Source: Sedimentitalea xiamensis
Lineage (GTDB): Bacteria > Pseudomonadota > Alphaproteobacteria > Rhodobacterales > Rhodobacteraceae
Length of the DNA stretch: 64,000 nt
Assembly (NCBI RefSeq): GCF_030164465.1
Contig: NZ_JASNJE010000007.1
Span: 62,001 to 126,000, forward strand
Reading direction: 5' to 3'
Positions 56,857 through 64,000 of this stretch are shown here, piece after piece. The position numbers were made by a program, and so were the translations under genes. Below the pieces are notes generated by a model, which had not been told where the DNA came from, searched no databases, and worked only from the letters and a program-made list of their open reading frames with translations. Every line of letters starts with the position of its first letter. Positions within the stretch are counted from its first letter, which is position 1.

Positions 56857-58665
56857 TCAGCCCCCGGCCTTTTCTTCCAGCTCCAGCCACTCCGTTTCGG
56901 CGGCGGACAGGGCGGACTGGCGCTGCACCAGCGCCTCGGTCGCCTTGCGGAACTTCACGGGTTCCCGCGTGTAAAGATCGGGGTCGGCCATCAGGGTTTC
57001 CAGCTTGGAAATCTCCGCTTCCAGCCGCTCGATCTCGGCAGGCAGATTTTCCAGCCGGTGCTTTTCGGTGAACGACAGCCCGTTCTTCGCGGGCGGGTCT
57101 TTTCGGGCCTTTTCCTTCGCCGGGCGCGCGGCCTCCGGGATTGCCGGATCGGGCCGCTCGCGGCGCTGCGCCATGTAGTCGCTCCAGCCGCCGGGATAGG
57201 CCACAGCCCTGCCACCGCCTTCCATCGCGATCGTCATGGTCGCGACCCGGTCGAGAAAGTCGCGGTCGTGGCTCACCAGCAGCACGGTGCCGTCATAGTC
57301 GTCCAGAAGTTCCTGCAACAGGTCGAGCGTTTCCACGTCCAGATCGTTGGTCGGTTCGTCGAGCACTAGAAGATTGCTCTGCCGCGCCATCAGGCGGGCC
57401 AGAAGCAGGCGTGCCTTTTCGCCCCCGGACAGGGACCGCACCGGCGCGCGCACCTGCGCTTCGTCAAACAGGAAATCCTTGAGATAGCCGACGACGTGGC
57501 GCGGCGCGCCGCGGACCATCACCTGATCGGCCTTGCCCGACACCCGCATCTCCGCATCGCCGGTCAGGCTGTCCCAGAGGCTCAGGTCCGGGTCCAGTTG
57601 CGCCCGCGCCTGGTCGAACACCGCAATTTCGAGGTTCGTGCCCAGCTTGACGGTTCCGGCATCGGGCCGGATTTCGCCCAGCAGCAATTTCAGCAGGGTC
57701 GTCTTGCCCGCGCCGTTCGGCCCGACGAAAGCCACGCGATCCCCCCGCTGGACGGTCAGAGAAAAGTTTCGAACGATCGCCGTCTCGCCAAAGGATTTGG
57801 AGATGCCGGTGGCTTCGATGACCTTCTTTCCGGACTTGTCGCCGGACTGCAACGCCAGTTCGGCCGTTCCCTGCCGGCGGATCTGGCCCGCCCGTTCCGC
57901 CCGCAGCGCCTGCAAGGCCCGCACCCGCCCCTGATTGCGCTTGCGCCGCGCGCTGATGCCTTCGACAGCCCATTTGGATTCGGACTTGATCAGGCGGTTC
58001 AGCTTGTGACGCTGCATGTCCTCTTCTTCCCAGATCGCATCGCGCCAGGTTTCGAAGGCGTCAAATCCCTTGTCCTGGCGGCGCACGGTACCCCTGTCGA
58101 TCCAGAGCGTCGCCTTCGCGAGACGGCGCAAGAAGGCGCGGTCGTGGCTGATCAGGACGAAGGCCGCACGGGTCGAGGACAGCTCCTGTTCAAGCCAGGT
58201 GATCGCCTCGATGTCCAGGTGGTTGGTCGGCTCGTCCAGCAGCATCAGGTCGGGCGCTTCGCCCATCAGCTTGGCCAGCGCCGCCCGCCGCCGTTCGCCG
58301 CCGGACGCGGTGGAGACAGCACGCGCCGGGTCGAATTTCAGCCCCTCGCCCGCGCGCTCGATGCGATAGAGTTCCCCCGGCGCGACGCCGCTGGCGGCAT
58401 AGTCGCCCAAGGTGGCGAACCCGGACATGTCGGCGTCCTGTTCCATGTAACCGACCGTGTTGCCGGGGGCCACGACGAGGCTGCCAGAATCCGGTTCGAC
58501 CAGCCCGGCCATGACCTTCATCAGGGTGGATTTCCCGGATCCGTTGCGTCCGACAAGCGCCAGCCGGTCCCCCGGTTGCACGACCAGGTCCAGCCCGGCA
58601 AAGACGGGATCTCCGCCAAAGGTGAGCGATACATCGGAAAGCTGAAGCAATGGGATACGGGCCAT
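56857..58665 (-). CDS. ABC-F family ATPase (Uup-like)
   Basis: This 602-residue protein has two ABC ATPase domains without membrane parts. Walker A motifs are GRNGSGKST (near residue 38) and GPNGAGKTT (near 317), signatures SGGERRRAAL and LSGGEKARLL, and Walker B LLLDEPTNHLD and LVLDEPTNDLD. The C-terminal coiled coil from about 530 to 600 (NLPAEIERLEAEISKLETL) is the DNA- or RNA-binding end of Uup. It probably acts on ribosomes or on DNA-related stability. The C-x3-C-W protein gene follows it by five bases. Confidence 0.9.
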   Translation of the reverse strand: MARIPLLQLSDVSLTFGGDPVFAGLDLVVQPGDRLALVGRNGSGKSTLMKVMAGLVEPDSGSLVVAPGNTVGYMEQDADMSGFATLGDYAASGVAPGELYRIERAGEGLKFDPARAVSTASGGERRRAALAKLMGEAPDLMLLDEPTNHLDIEAITWLEQELSSTRAAFVLISHDRAFLRRLAKATLWIDRGTVRRQDKGFDAFETWRDAIWEEEDMQRHKLNRLIKSESKWAVEGISARRKRNQGRVRALQALRAERAGQIRRQGTAELALQSGDKSGKKVIEATGISKSFGETAIVRNFSLTVQRGDRVAFVGPNGAGKTTLLKLLLGEIRPDAGTVKLGTNLEIAVFDQARAQLDPDLSLWDSLTGDAEMRVSGKADQVMVRGAPRHVVGYLKDFLFDEAQVRAPVRSLSGGEKARLLLARLMARQSNLLVLDEPTNDLDVETLDLLQELLDDYDGTVLLVSHDRDFLDRVATMTIAMEGGGRAVAYPGGWSDYMAQRRERPDPAIPEAARPAKEKARKDPPAKNGLSFTEKHRLENLPAEIERLEAEISKLETLMADPDLYTREPVKFRKATEALVQRQSALSAAETEWLELEEKAGG

Positions 58666-58737
58666 GCGCGTCAGCTAAACCGGCCCCGCGGCGGCGTCAA
58701 CGTGCTCTGTCGGTGCCGCCGCGAGAGCGGGCGGGCA

Positions 58738-59478
58738 TCACGCCGAAATCGCGAGCAGCTGGCGGCGGCGCGGTTTCGGAATCGCTTCGGTCTCCAGCGC
58801 CGTGAAAACGTGCAGCGTGTTCATCTGCCGGTCCACAACAGCATGATCGCTGACCCAGCCGCCCATCCTCAGGTAGCTGCGCAGCAAAGGCGGCATCTGC
58901 GCCAGTCCGCGCGTTCTGTCGGGACTGTGCCGCACCAGTTCGGAATACCGGAACACCTCGCCGGACTTGATGCCCGGCATCCAGCGCATCGGCGCGAGAT
59001 GCGCGGCCTTGAGCAGGGCGAAACTGTCCAGATAGGCAGACACCTCCGTTCCCGCGAAAGAGGAACACCCGGTCAGCAGCCCGATATCATTGGCATCCAC
59101 GAACCTGGCCAGGGCGCCCCAGGCGATCCGCAGGATGTCGGGATCGCGGCGGCCGGGACGCACACAGAACCGCCCGAGTTCGGCGATACGTCCCGGAAAG
59201 CCGGACAACCGCGTCAGGTCGTAGAACTGCGCCGAATAGCTGCGGTCAAGGTCGGCTGCGCCCTGAAACAGACGGATGCGGAAACAACAGACCAGTTCAT
59301 CGGTTTGCCGATCCAGCACCATCATGTGGCGGCACTCCGCATCGAATGCGTCGCTGTCTGGCGCGTGGGTTGAAAAACACCGGGCGCGCAGGTTTTGCGC
59401 GCGCACGAGATCCTGGGCGTTTTGCGCGAATCTTGCGCTGTATCGGCCCCGTGTCAGCACAGGGTCTCCAAAGGGCAT
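58738..59478 (-). CDS. olsB: Ornithine-lipid acyltransferase OlsB-like (GNAT fold)
   Basis: This protein of about 246 residues resembles OlsB, which adds a 3-hydroxyacyl chain from acyl-ACP to ornithine, the first step of ornithine-lipid synthesis. Conserved segments are RARCFS, FDAECRHMMVLD, ELGRFCVRP and GCSSFAGTE. The usual partner olsA is not adjacent. The ATG at 59478 is chosen; a TTG nine codons upstream lacks a ribosome binding site. Phosphate-poor membranes in marine Rhodobacterales often use this lipid. Confidence 0.8.
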   Translation of the reverse strand: MPFGDPVLTRGRYSARFAQNAQDLVRAQNLRARCFSTHAPDSDAFDAECRHMMVLDRQTDELVCCFRIRLFQGAADLDRSYSAQFYDLTRLSGFPGRIAELGRFCVRPGRRDPDILRIAWGALARFVDANDIGLLTGCSSFAGTEVSAYLDSFALLKAAHLAPMRWMPGIKSGEVFRYSELVRHSPDRTRGLAQMPPLLRSYLRMGGWVSDHAVVDRQMNTLHVFTALETEAIPKPRRRQLLAISA

Positions 59479-59566
59479 CTCCGGTCCCGCTTGTATCTGG
59501 CGCAAAGCCTAGGACCAGCGGTCCCGGCGTTCAAGGCGCGTCACGCACCTGCCGGACCGGCCGCCA

Positions 59567-60028
59567 TCACTGTGGCACATCGGACGGATTGAAGTTGCCC
59601 AGATTGCCCAGCAGCTGGCGCAGGAAGGTCTTGTTGTTGACGTTGGAATCCGTAACGCGCCGGTTCAGCGAGATCACCCGGCCGTCCTGAAGGCTGTAGC
59701 GTTCGATGTTCTCGACCACCCCGGACTGGGTGAAGCTGATCGCAACCAGCTGACGCTCGACCACCTCGGGCTGCCTTGCCCCGTAATGGCGGAACCGGGA
59801 GGTGACATAGTAGTATCCGCCATCGTTCAGAACGCCGGACGCCGTGGGAACCCCGATCGTCTCTGCCACGCTGTCGCGCGTATCCACACCCACCGTGACT
59901 TCGGACAGTTCCTCGTCGGTCGGGACATAGCCATGATTCCGGTATATCGACGAACAGGCGGCGACCGCCGCCAGTGCCGTGGCCGACAGGGCGGCGACAA
60001 ACATCCGTTTCACCTGCGATACGGTCAT
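59567..60028 (-). CDS. bamE: Outer-membrane assembly lipoprotein BamE (SmpA/OmlA family)
   Basis: This 153-residue lipoprotein has a signal peptide with a lipobox ending at C25 (AVAAC). A BamE fold follows, recognisable from the YVPTDEELSEVTVGVDTRDSV segment and the GGYYYVTSRFRHYG strands. It is a non-essential lipoprotein of the Bam complex that inserts beta-barrels such as LptD. It is divergent from the yceD-rpmF block, which is the normal arrangement in alphaproteobacteria. Confidence 0.9.
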   Translation of the reverse strand: MTVSQVKRMFVAALSATALAAVAACSSIYRNHGYVPTDEELSEVTVGVDTRDSVAETIGVPTASGVLNDGGYYYVTSRFRHYGARQPEVVERQLVAISFTQSGVVENIERYSLQDGRVISLNRRVTDSNVNNKTFLRQLLGNLGNFNPSDVPQ

Positions 60029-60119
60029 GATCAGGGCTGCCCTCTTGCCTTGGCGCGTTGCGCCTCGTATCCCCGATTATAGAAACCCGCCCCATGGTTC
60101 AAGAAACGAAAGACACAGG

Positions 60120-60656
60120 ATGCCCCGGAAGACCGCCCTGAGAGTCGCAGACCTGTCGCAGAACGCGAGTACGCCGTTCGATCTGCGCCCCGACCCGGCG
60201 GCTCTGAAGTCGATCGCCGATGACCTGGGCCTGAGCGGTTTGCGCAAACTGCGCTTCACCGGCGAGATCGCCGCCCAGGGCAGCAAGGACTGGCTGCTGA
60301 CCGGACGGCTCGGGGCCACGGTGGTGCAGCCCTGCATCGTCACGCTCGATCCCGTGACCAGCCGGATCGATACGGATGTGAGGCGGCTTTACCTCGCGGA
60401 AATGCCCGAGATCGACGCCGAGGAAATCGAAATGCCCGAGGACGACACGCTCGAACGGCTCGGTTCGTTCATTGATCCCGGCGAGGTGATGGTCGAAGCC
60501 CTGTCGCTGGCATTGCCGCTCTATCCGCGCAAGGACGGCGCCGGGCTGGACGAGTCGGTCTTCGCTGAACCCGGCGTCCAACCGATGCGCGACGAAGACG
60601 CGCGTCCCTTTGCGGGGCTTGCATCGCTTCGGGATTCGCTGAAAAAGCAGCCTTGA
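60120..60656 (+). CDS. YceD (DUF177) protein
   Basis: This 178-residue YceD-family protein is encoded just before rpmF, as in most bacteria. It has a PCIVTLDPVTSRIDTDVRRLY core (about 79-99) and acidic stretch EIDAEEIEMPEDDTLE. Plant and bacterial relatives are linked to 23S rRNA or ribosome assembly. The ATG at 60120 lies after an AGACACAGG segment; a longer open frame to the left is a shadow of the bamE region. Confidence 0.88.
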   Translation: MPRKTALRVADLSQNASTPFDLRPDPAALKSIADDLGLSGLRKLRFTGEIAAQGSKDWLLTGRLGATVVQPCIVTLDPVTSRIDTDVRRLYLAEMPEIDAEEIEMPEDDTLERLGSFIDPGEVMVEALSLALPLYPRKDGAGLDESVFAEPGVQPMRDEDARPFAGLASLRDSLKKQP

Positions 60657-60701
60657 AATATCGCCCTGGCGGATTCCGCGGACGGGGTTCGGAAAAACCG
60701 C

Positions 60702-60729
60702 TTGCACAGCCAAAAAATCGCAGTATTTT
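60702..60729 (+). promoter_or_regulatory. Putative promoter of rpmF
   Basis: TTGCAC at 60702-60707 and TATTTT at 60724-60729 are 16 bases apart, a fair match to the housekeeping consensus. The pair lies in the 216-base gap between yceD and rpmF and would give an untranslated leader of about 135 bases. The rest of the gap has no other gene that I can support. Confidence 0.5.
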
Positions 60730-60872
60730 CGCGCGCTCATCGGTTTTTGGGTTGGACATCGGACGGGCCGCGGCCTACACGCACGTCACGCCTGTCGAAA
60801 CGATACGCGAAACGAACATTGCAACACGGCCCGCGGGATCGCCCGCAGCCCCCATCAGACAAAGGTTGAGAC

Positions 60873-61079
60873 ATGGCTGTCCAACAGAACAAAGTATCCA
60901 AGTCGCGCCGCAACAATCGTCGTGCGCATGACGCGCTGGTTGCTGCAAATCCCAACGAATGCCCGAACTGCGGCGAGCTGAAGCGCCCGCACCACGTCTG
61001 TGCGGCCTGCGGTCACTACGACGACAAGGAAATCGTCGCCCTGACCGAGGAAATCGACCTGGACGAGGACGCGGCCTGA
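60873..61079 (+). CDS. rpmF: 50S ribosomal protein L32
   Basis: This 68-residue ribosomal protein begins [16 protein letters not shown] and has a CPNC and CAAC zinc-ribbon, so the zinc-dependent form. It is followed after 21 bases by plsX, linking ribosome and fatty-acid synthesis as is common in bacteria. The leader of more than 130 bases upstream may carry its own regulation. Confidence 0.96.
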   Translation: MAVQQNKVSKSRRNNRRAHDALVAANPNECPNCGELKRPHHVCAACGHYDDKEIVALTEEIDLDEDAA

Positions 61080-61100
61080 GCCGGCCAGACAGGCCCCTGA

Positions 61101-62219
61101 ATGACGGCCAACACCGATCAGACCCCGGCGGGCACCGAACGGATCATCATTTCGGTTGACGCAATGGGAGGAGATGCCGGCCCTTCGGCCGTCGTTGCCG
61201 GCATCGCCAAGTCCGCGGAAAAGAATCCGGAAATCGGGTTCATTCTGCATGGCCCGGAAGATACCCTGAGAAAGCTCGTTGCCAAGCGCAGCGTGCTCTC
61301 GGGGCGTGTGCGCTATTGCGACGCGCCGGATGTCGTCACAATGGACGACAAGCCCGGCGCCGTCGTGCGCAACGCCAAGGGCACCTCCATGTGGTCCGCG
61401 CTCGAATCGGTGCGCAACGGCGACGCGCTGGGCGCCGTATCCTGCGGCAACACCGGCGCGCTGATGGCATTGAGCGTGATCCGCCTGCGCAAGATTCCGG
61501 GCGTGAACCGGCCAGCCATCGCGATCCTGTTCCCATCGCGCAACCCGCAGGGGTTCAACGTGATGCTGGACGTCGGCGCGGACATCCGTGCGGATGCGCG
61601 CGACCTTCTGCAATATGCGCTGATGGGCGCATCCTATGCCCGCAATGGCATGAACCTGAAACGCCCCCGCATCGGCCTGCTCAACGTCGGCACCGAAGAG
61701 CACAAGGGCCGGCCCGAACTGAAGGAAGCGCAGGCGCTGATCGCGCAGTTCGCCGATCAGGCCGATTTCGATTTCGTCGGCTTTGTCGAAGGTTCCGACA
61801 TTCCGGGCAAGACGGCCGATGTGATCGTGACGGACGGTTTCACCGGCAATGTCGCGATCAAGACCGGCGAAGGCACGGCCGGGCTGATCGGAGCGTTGCT
61901 GCGCGAGGCGTTCAAATATTCGTTCCTGTCGCGGCTGGCCTCCGTTCTGGCGATTTCCTCGCTGGAACGCCTGAAAAAGCGCATCGATCCCCGCCGCGTC
62001 AACGGCGGCGTGTTCCTGGGCCTGAACGGCACCGTGGTGAAATCCCATGGAGGCGCCGACGCCACCGGCGTGTCCGCTGCGGTCAAGCTGGCCTTCCAAC
62101 TGGCCAAGACCGGCTTCTCCGAAAAGCTGGCCGCGCGGGTTGCATCCACCGTAGAGCTTGCGCAAGATGAGATCGAACCGACCGGAACCACGGCGGAGAC
62201 ACAAAAAGAAAAAGGTTAG
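61101..62219 (+). CDS. plsX: Phosphate acyltransferase PlsX
   Basis: This 372-residue enzyme makes acyl-phosphate from acyl-ACP for phospholipid synthesis. It has ISVDAMGGDAGPSAVV near the N-terminus, CGNTGALMA, and the GFTGNVAIKTGEG motif. It is co-directional with rpmF and fabH, with two bases between its stop and the fabH start. Confidence 0.96.
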   Translation: MTANTDQTPAGTERIIISVDAMGGDAGPSAVVAGIAKSAEKNPEIGFILHGPEDTLRKLVAKRSVLSGRVRYCDAPDVVTMDDKPGAVVRNAKGTSMWSALESVRNGDALGAVSCGNTGALMALSVIRLRKIPGVNRPAIAILFPSRNPQGFNVMLDVGADIRADARDLLQYALMGASYARNGMNLKRPRIGLLNVGTEEHKGRPELKEAQALIAQFADQADFDFVGFVEGSDIPGKTADVIVTDGFTGNVAIKTGEGTAGLIGALLREAFKYSFLSRLASVLAISSLERLKKRIDPRRVNGGVFLGLNGTVVKSHGGADATGVSAAVKLAFQLAKTGFSEKLAARVASTVELAQDEIEPTGTTAETQKEKG

Positions 62220-62221
62220 TC

Positions 62222-63193
62222 ATGACAAGGCGAGCAGTTGTCGTTGGCGTGGGACATTACCTGCCCGAACGGGTCGTTCCGAACTCGGAATTCGAGGCCA
62301 GCCTCGATACGTCGGATGAATGGATCCGGTCCCGTTCGGGGATCGAAAGCCGCCATTTCGCCGCCCCGGACGAAACCACGTCCGATCTGGCCGCAAAGGC
62401 CGCGCGGGCGGCGCTGTCCAACGCCGGCCTGCAACCGGATGACATAGATGCGATCATCCTTGCCACCTCCACCGCCGACCTGACGTTTCCGTCGGCTGCG
62501 ACGATGGTGCAGGCCGCGCTGGGGATGACCCGCGGTTTCGCCTTCGACGTGCAGGCGGTCTGCGCCGGGTTCGTCTATGCGCTCAGCACCGCCAACGCGA
62601 TGATCCTGTCGGGTCAGGCCAACCGGATCCTCGTGATCGGCGCGGAAACCTTCAGCCGGATCATGGACTGGACCGACCGCGGCACCTGCGTGCTTTTCGG
62701 CGACGGGGCCGGCGCCATTGTTCTGGAACGCCAGGAAGGTGGCGGAACGTCGGAGGATCGCGGGATTCTGGCGACCGATCTGCATTCGGACGGCCGTTTC
62801 AAGGACCTGCTCTACGTCGACGGCGGCGTGTCCACCCAAAGCACCGGCTACTTGCGGATGCAAGGCAACCAGGTGTTCCGTCACGCGGTCGAGAAACTGG
62901 CGGCGACAGCCGAAACCGCGCTGGAGAAGGCGGGGCTGGCGGCCGCCGATGTGGACTGGATCGTGCCGCACCAGGCCAATATCCGTATCATTCAGGGCAC
63001 GGCCAGGAAGATGGGCCTGGACATGGACCGGGTCGTGGTCACGGTGCAGGTTCATGGCAACACCTCGGCGGCCTCGATCCCGCTGGCCTTGTCCGTCGGC
63101 AGCGAACGCGGACAGATCAAGCGCGGAGATGTGCTTGTCACCGAAGCGATCGGCGGCGGACTGGCCTGGGGCGCGGTTGTGTTGCGGTGGTAA
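62222..63193 (+). CDS. fabH: 3-oxoacyl-ACP synthase III
   Basis: This 323-residue enzyme starts fatty-acid synthesis by joining acetyl-CoA to malonyl-ACP. The triad is C114 ([11 protein letters not shown]), H250 (VPHQANIRI) and N280 (VHGNTSAAS). It ends the rpmF-plsX-fabH block; ihfA has its own promoter in the following gap. Confidence 0.96.
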   Translation: MTRRAVVVGVGHYLPERVVPNSEFEASLDTSDEWIRSRSGIESRHFAAPDETTSDLAAKAARAALSNAGLQPDDIDAIILATSTADLTFPSAATMVQAALGMTRGFAFDVQAVCAGFVYALSTANAMILSGQANRILVIGAETFSRIMDWTDRGTCVLFGDGAGAIVLERQEGGGTSEDRGILATDLHSDGRFKDLLYVDGGVSTQSTGYLRMQGNQVFRHAVEKLAATAETALEKAGLAAADVDWIVPHQANIRIIQGTARKMGLDMDRVVVTVQVHGNTSAASIPLALSVGSERGQIKRGDVLVTEAIGGGLAWGAVVLRW

Positions 63194-63253
63194 CTGTCGC
63201 GCGTGGATTGCGCGCGCGAACACGCCTATCCGCACCCTTGCAAATCATTGATA

Positions 63254-63283
63254 TTGACAGCGAAAATACCTCGGCCCTATGCT
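63254..63283 (+). promoter_or_regulatory. Promoter of ihfA
   Basis: A perfect TTGACA at 63254-63259 is followed after 18 bases by TATGCT at 63278-63283. This is the best promoter match I found in the window. Transcription would start near 63290, giving a leader of under 20 bases before the ATG at 63307. Confidence 0.65.
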
Positions 63284-63306
63284 CGCTCCAACGTCAGGGG
63301 GACAAG

Positions 63307-63609
63307 ATGGGCGAAAAAACGCTGACACGGATGGATTTGAGCGAAGCGGTGTTCCGCGAAGTCGGACTGTCCCGCAACGAAAGCGCGCAATTGGTCGAAA
63401 GCATGCTGGAACACATGTCCGACGCGCTTGTGCGCGGCGAACAGGTCAAGATTTCGTCCTTTGGCACTTTCAGTGTGCGCGACAAGTCGGCACGCATCGG
63501 GCGCAACCCCAAGACCGGCGAAGAGGTTCCCATTCAGCCCCGCCGCGTTCTGACCTTCCGACCGTCACATCTGATGAAGGATCGCGTCGCCGAAGGCAAC
63601 AGGCGCTGA
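63307..63609 (+). CDS. ihfA: Integration host factor subunit alpha
   Basis: This 100-residue DNA-bending protein belongs to the HU/IHF family. The DNA-contacting arm appears as [23 protein letters not shown] in the C-terminal half, with the intercalating Pro in NPKTG, and [16 protein letters not shown] near the N-terminus is alpha-type. The ATG follows CAGGGGGACAAG. It pairs with a beta subunit encoded elsewhere. The MerR gene that follows is its usual neighbour. Confidence 0.95.
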   Translation: MGEKTLTRMDLSEAVFREVGLSRNESAQLVESMLEHMSDALVRGEQVKISSFGTFSVRDKSARIGRNPKTGEEVPIQPRRVLTFRPSHLMKDRVAEGNRR

Positions 63610-63624
63610 TCCGGAGCAGAGGGT

Positions 63625-64000
63625 ATGAGCAAATCGCCTGACGCGTTCCGCACGATCAGTGAAGTCGCGGACTGGCTGGGGATTCAAGCGCATGTGCTGC
63701 GCTTCTGGGAAAGCAAATTCTCGCAGGTAAAGCCGGTCAAACGGGCTGGCGGACGGCGGTATTACCGTCCGGGCGACATGCAGCTTCTGGGCGGCATCAA
63801 GAAATTGCTGCATGATGACGGGGTGACGATCAAAGGCGTCCAGAAAATCCTTCGCGAACAAGGGGTCGCGCATGTCGCGGAGCTGTCGCAACCGCTCGAG
63901 GATGGCATGGAGACGCTGGCGCAACGCCCCGAAAAGGAAAGCACCGTCCTGCAATTCCGCGGCAACCGCACCGCGGAAGATCACGGCGGCAAGGCTATTG
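63625..64000 (+). CDS. MerR-family transcriptional regulator (cut by the window end)
   Basis: The first 125 codons are present. The winged helix-turn-helix is at the N-terminus ([25 protein letters not shown], about 8-32, then [11 protein letters not shown]), then a coiled-coil dimerisation helix begins ([12 protein letters not shown]). No stop codon appears before base 64000. It follows ihfA by 15 bases, and GAGCAGAGGG supports the start. The ligand-sensing end is not visible. Confidence 0.88.
   Translation, partial: MSKSPDAFRTISEVADWLGIQAHVLRFWESKFSQVKPVKRAGGRRYYRPGDMQLLGGIKKLLHDDGVTIKGVQKILREQGVAHVAELSQPLEDGMETLAQRPEKESTVLQFRGNRTAEDHGGKAI

Noticed and set aside
57496-59373. 625-codon plus-strand open frame opposite the Uup-type gene and olsB
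   Set aside because: It is antisense to two clear genes and low-complexity in the way of shadow frames.

Overview
The window is GC-rich chromosomal DNA from an alphaproteobacterium, most likely of the Rhodobacterales (Roseobacter/Rhodobacteraceae group). This rests on gene content and order: the pepA/holC block divergent from lptF-lptG-lptD-surA-pdxA-rsmA, a DUF4167 protein, a TIGR02281-type membrane aspartic protease, a Mur-like Fur protein, an OlsB-type acyltransferase, a yceD-rpmF-plsX-fabH-ihfA-merR block, and a methionine synthase split over two genes. I saw no rRNA, tRNA, CRISPR array, prophage or insertion sequence. Genes are densely packed, with many 4-bp ATGA overlaps and several convergent pairs whose 3' ends overlap.

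Layout. 168-7762: one co-directional catabolic cluster with a polar amino-acid type ABC importer (binding protein, two permeases, ATPase), a creatininase-family amidohydrolase, a class III aminotransferase, a beta-keto acid cleavage enzyme (BKACE/DUF849), a GNAT acetyltransferase and an acetylpolyamine amidohydrolase. Together they look like an uptake and degradation route for an amino- or amide-bearing compound whose identity cannot be read from sequence. 8016-15501: a Na/Pi-type transporter, a small helical protein, an orphan cytochrome P450, a TfoX C-terminal domain protein, ndk, an ABC-F ATPase, a MarC protein and a membrane aspartic protease. 15506-25001: holC and pepA facing the LPS export and outer-membrane assembly operon, which continues into pdxA and rsmA. 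25021-31554: DUF4167, prmC-prfA, a small secreted protein, DUF1499, then a run of two ureohydrolases and an M20 amidohydrolase.

31617-47014: mazG, a sulfotransferase-like gene, a nucleoside hydrolase, a GNAT protein, eamA-eno, an AbrB-family membrane protein, a Fur-family regulator, a DEAD-box helicase behind a long leader, two DUF533/TerB-like paralogues, an EEP hydrolase, a second DMT transporter, SelO, a DUF985 cupin and anmK. 47078-56851: tyrS, a decayed adenylate cyclase relic, an SDR dehydrogenase, two quinoprotein-relay genes (SoxYZ-like carrier and zinc metallohydrolase), an ATP-binding Dph6-like protein preceded by the stub of a cobalamin-binding protein, split metH, and the third quinoprotein-associated gene (C-x3-C-W protein). 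56857-64000: a Uup-type ABC-F protein, olsB, bamE, then yceD-rpmF-plsX-fabH-ihfA and the start of a MerR regulator cut by the window end.

The most interesting points are the 168-7762 catabolic cluster, the quinoprotein-relay genes on both sides of metH with no quinoprotein dehydrogenase in view, two gene relics (adenylate cyclase; cobalamin-binding protein stub translationally coupled to the next gene), the tandem ureohydrolases, and the structured leader in front of the DEAD-box helicase.
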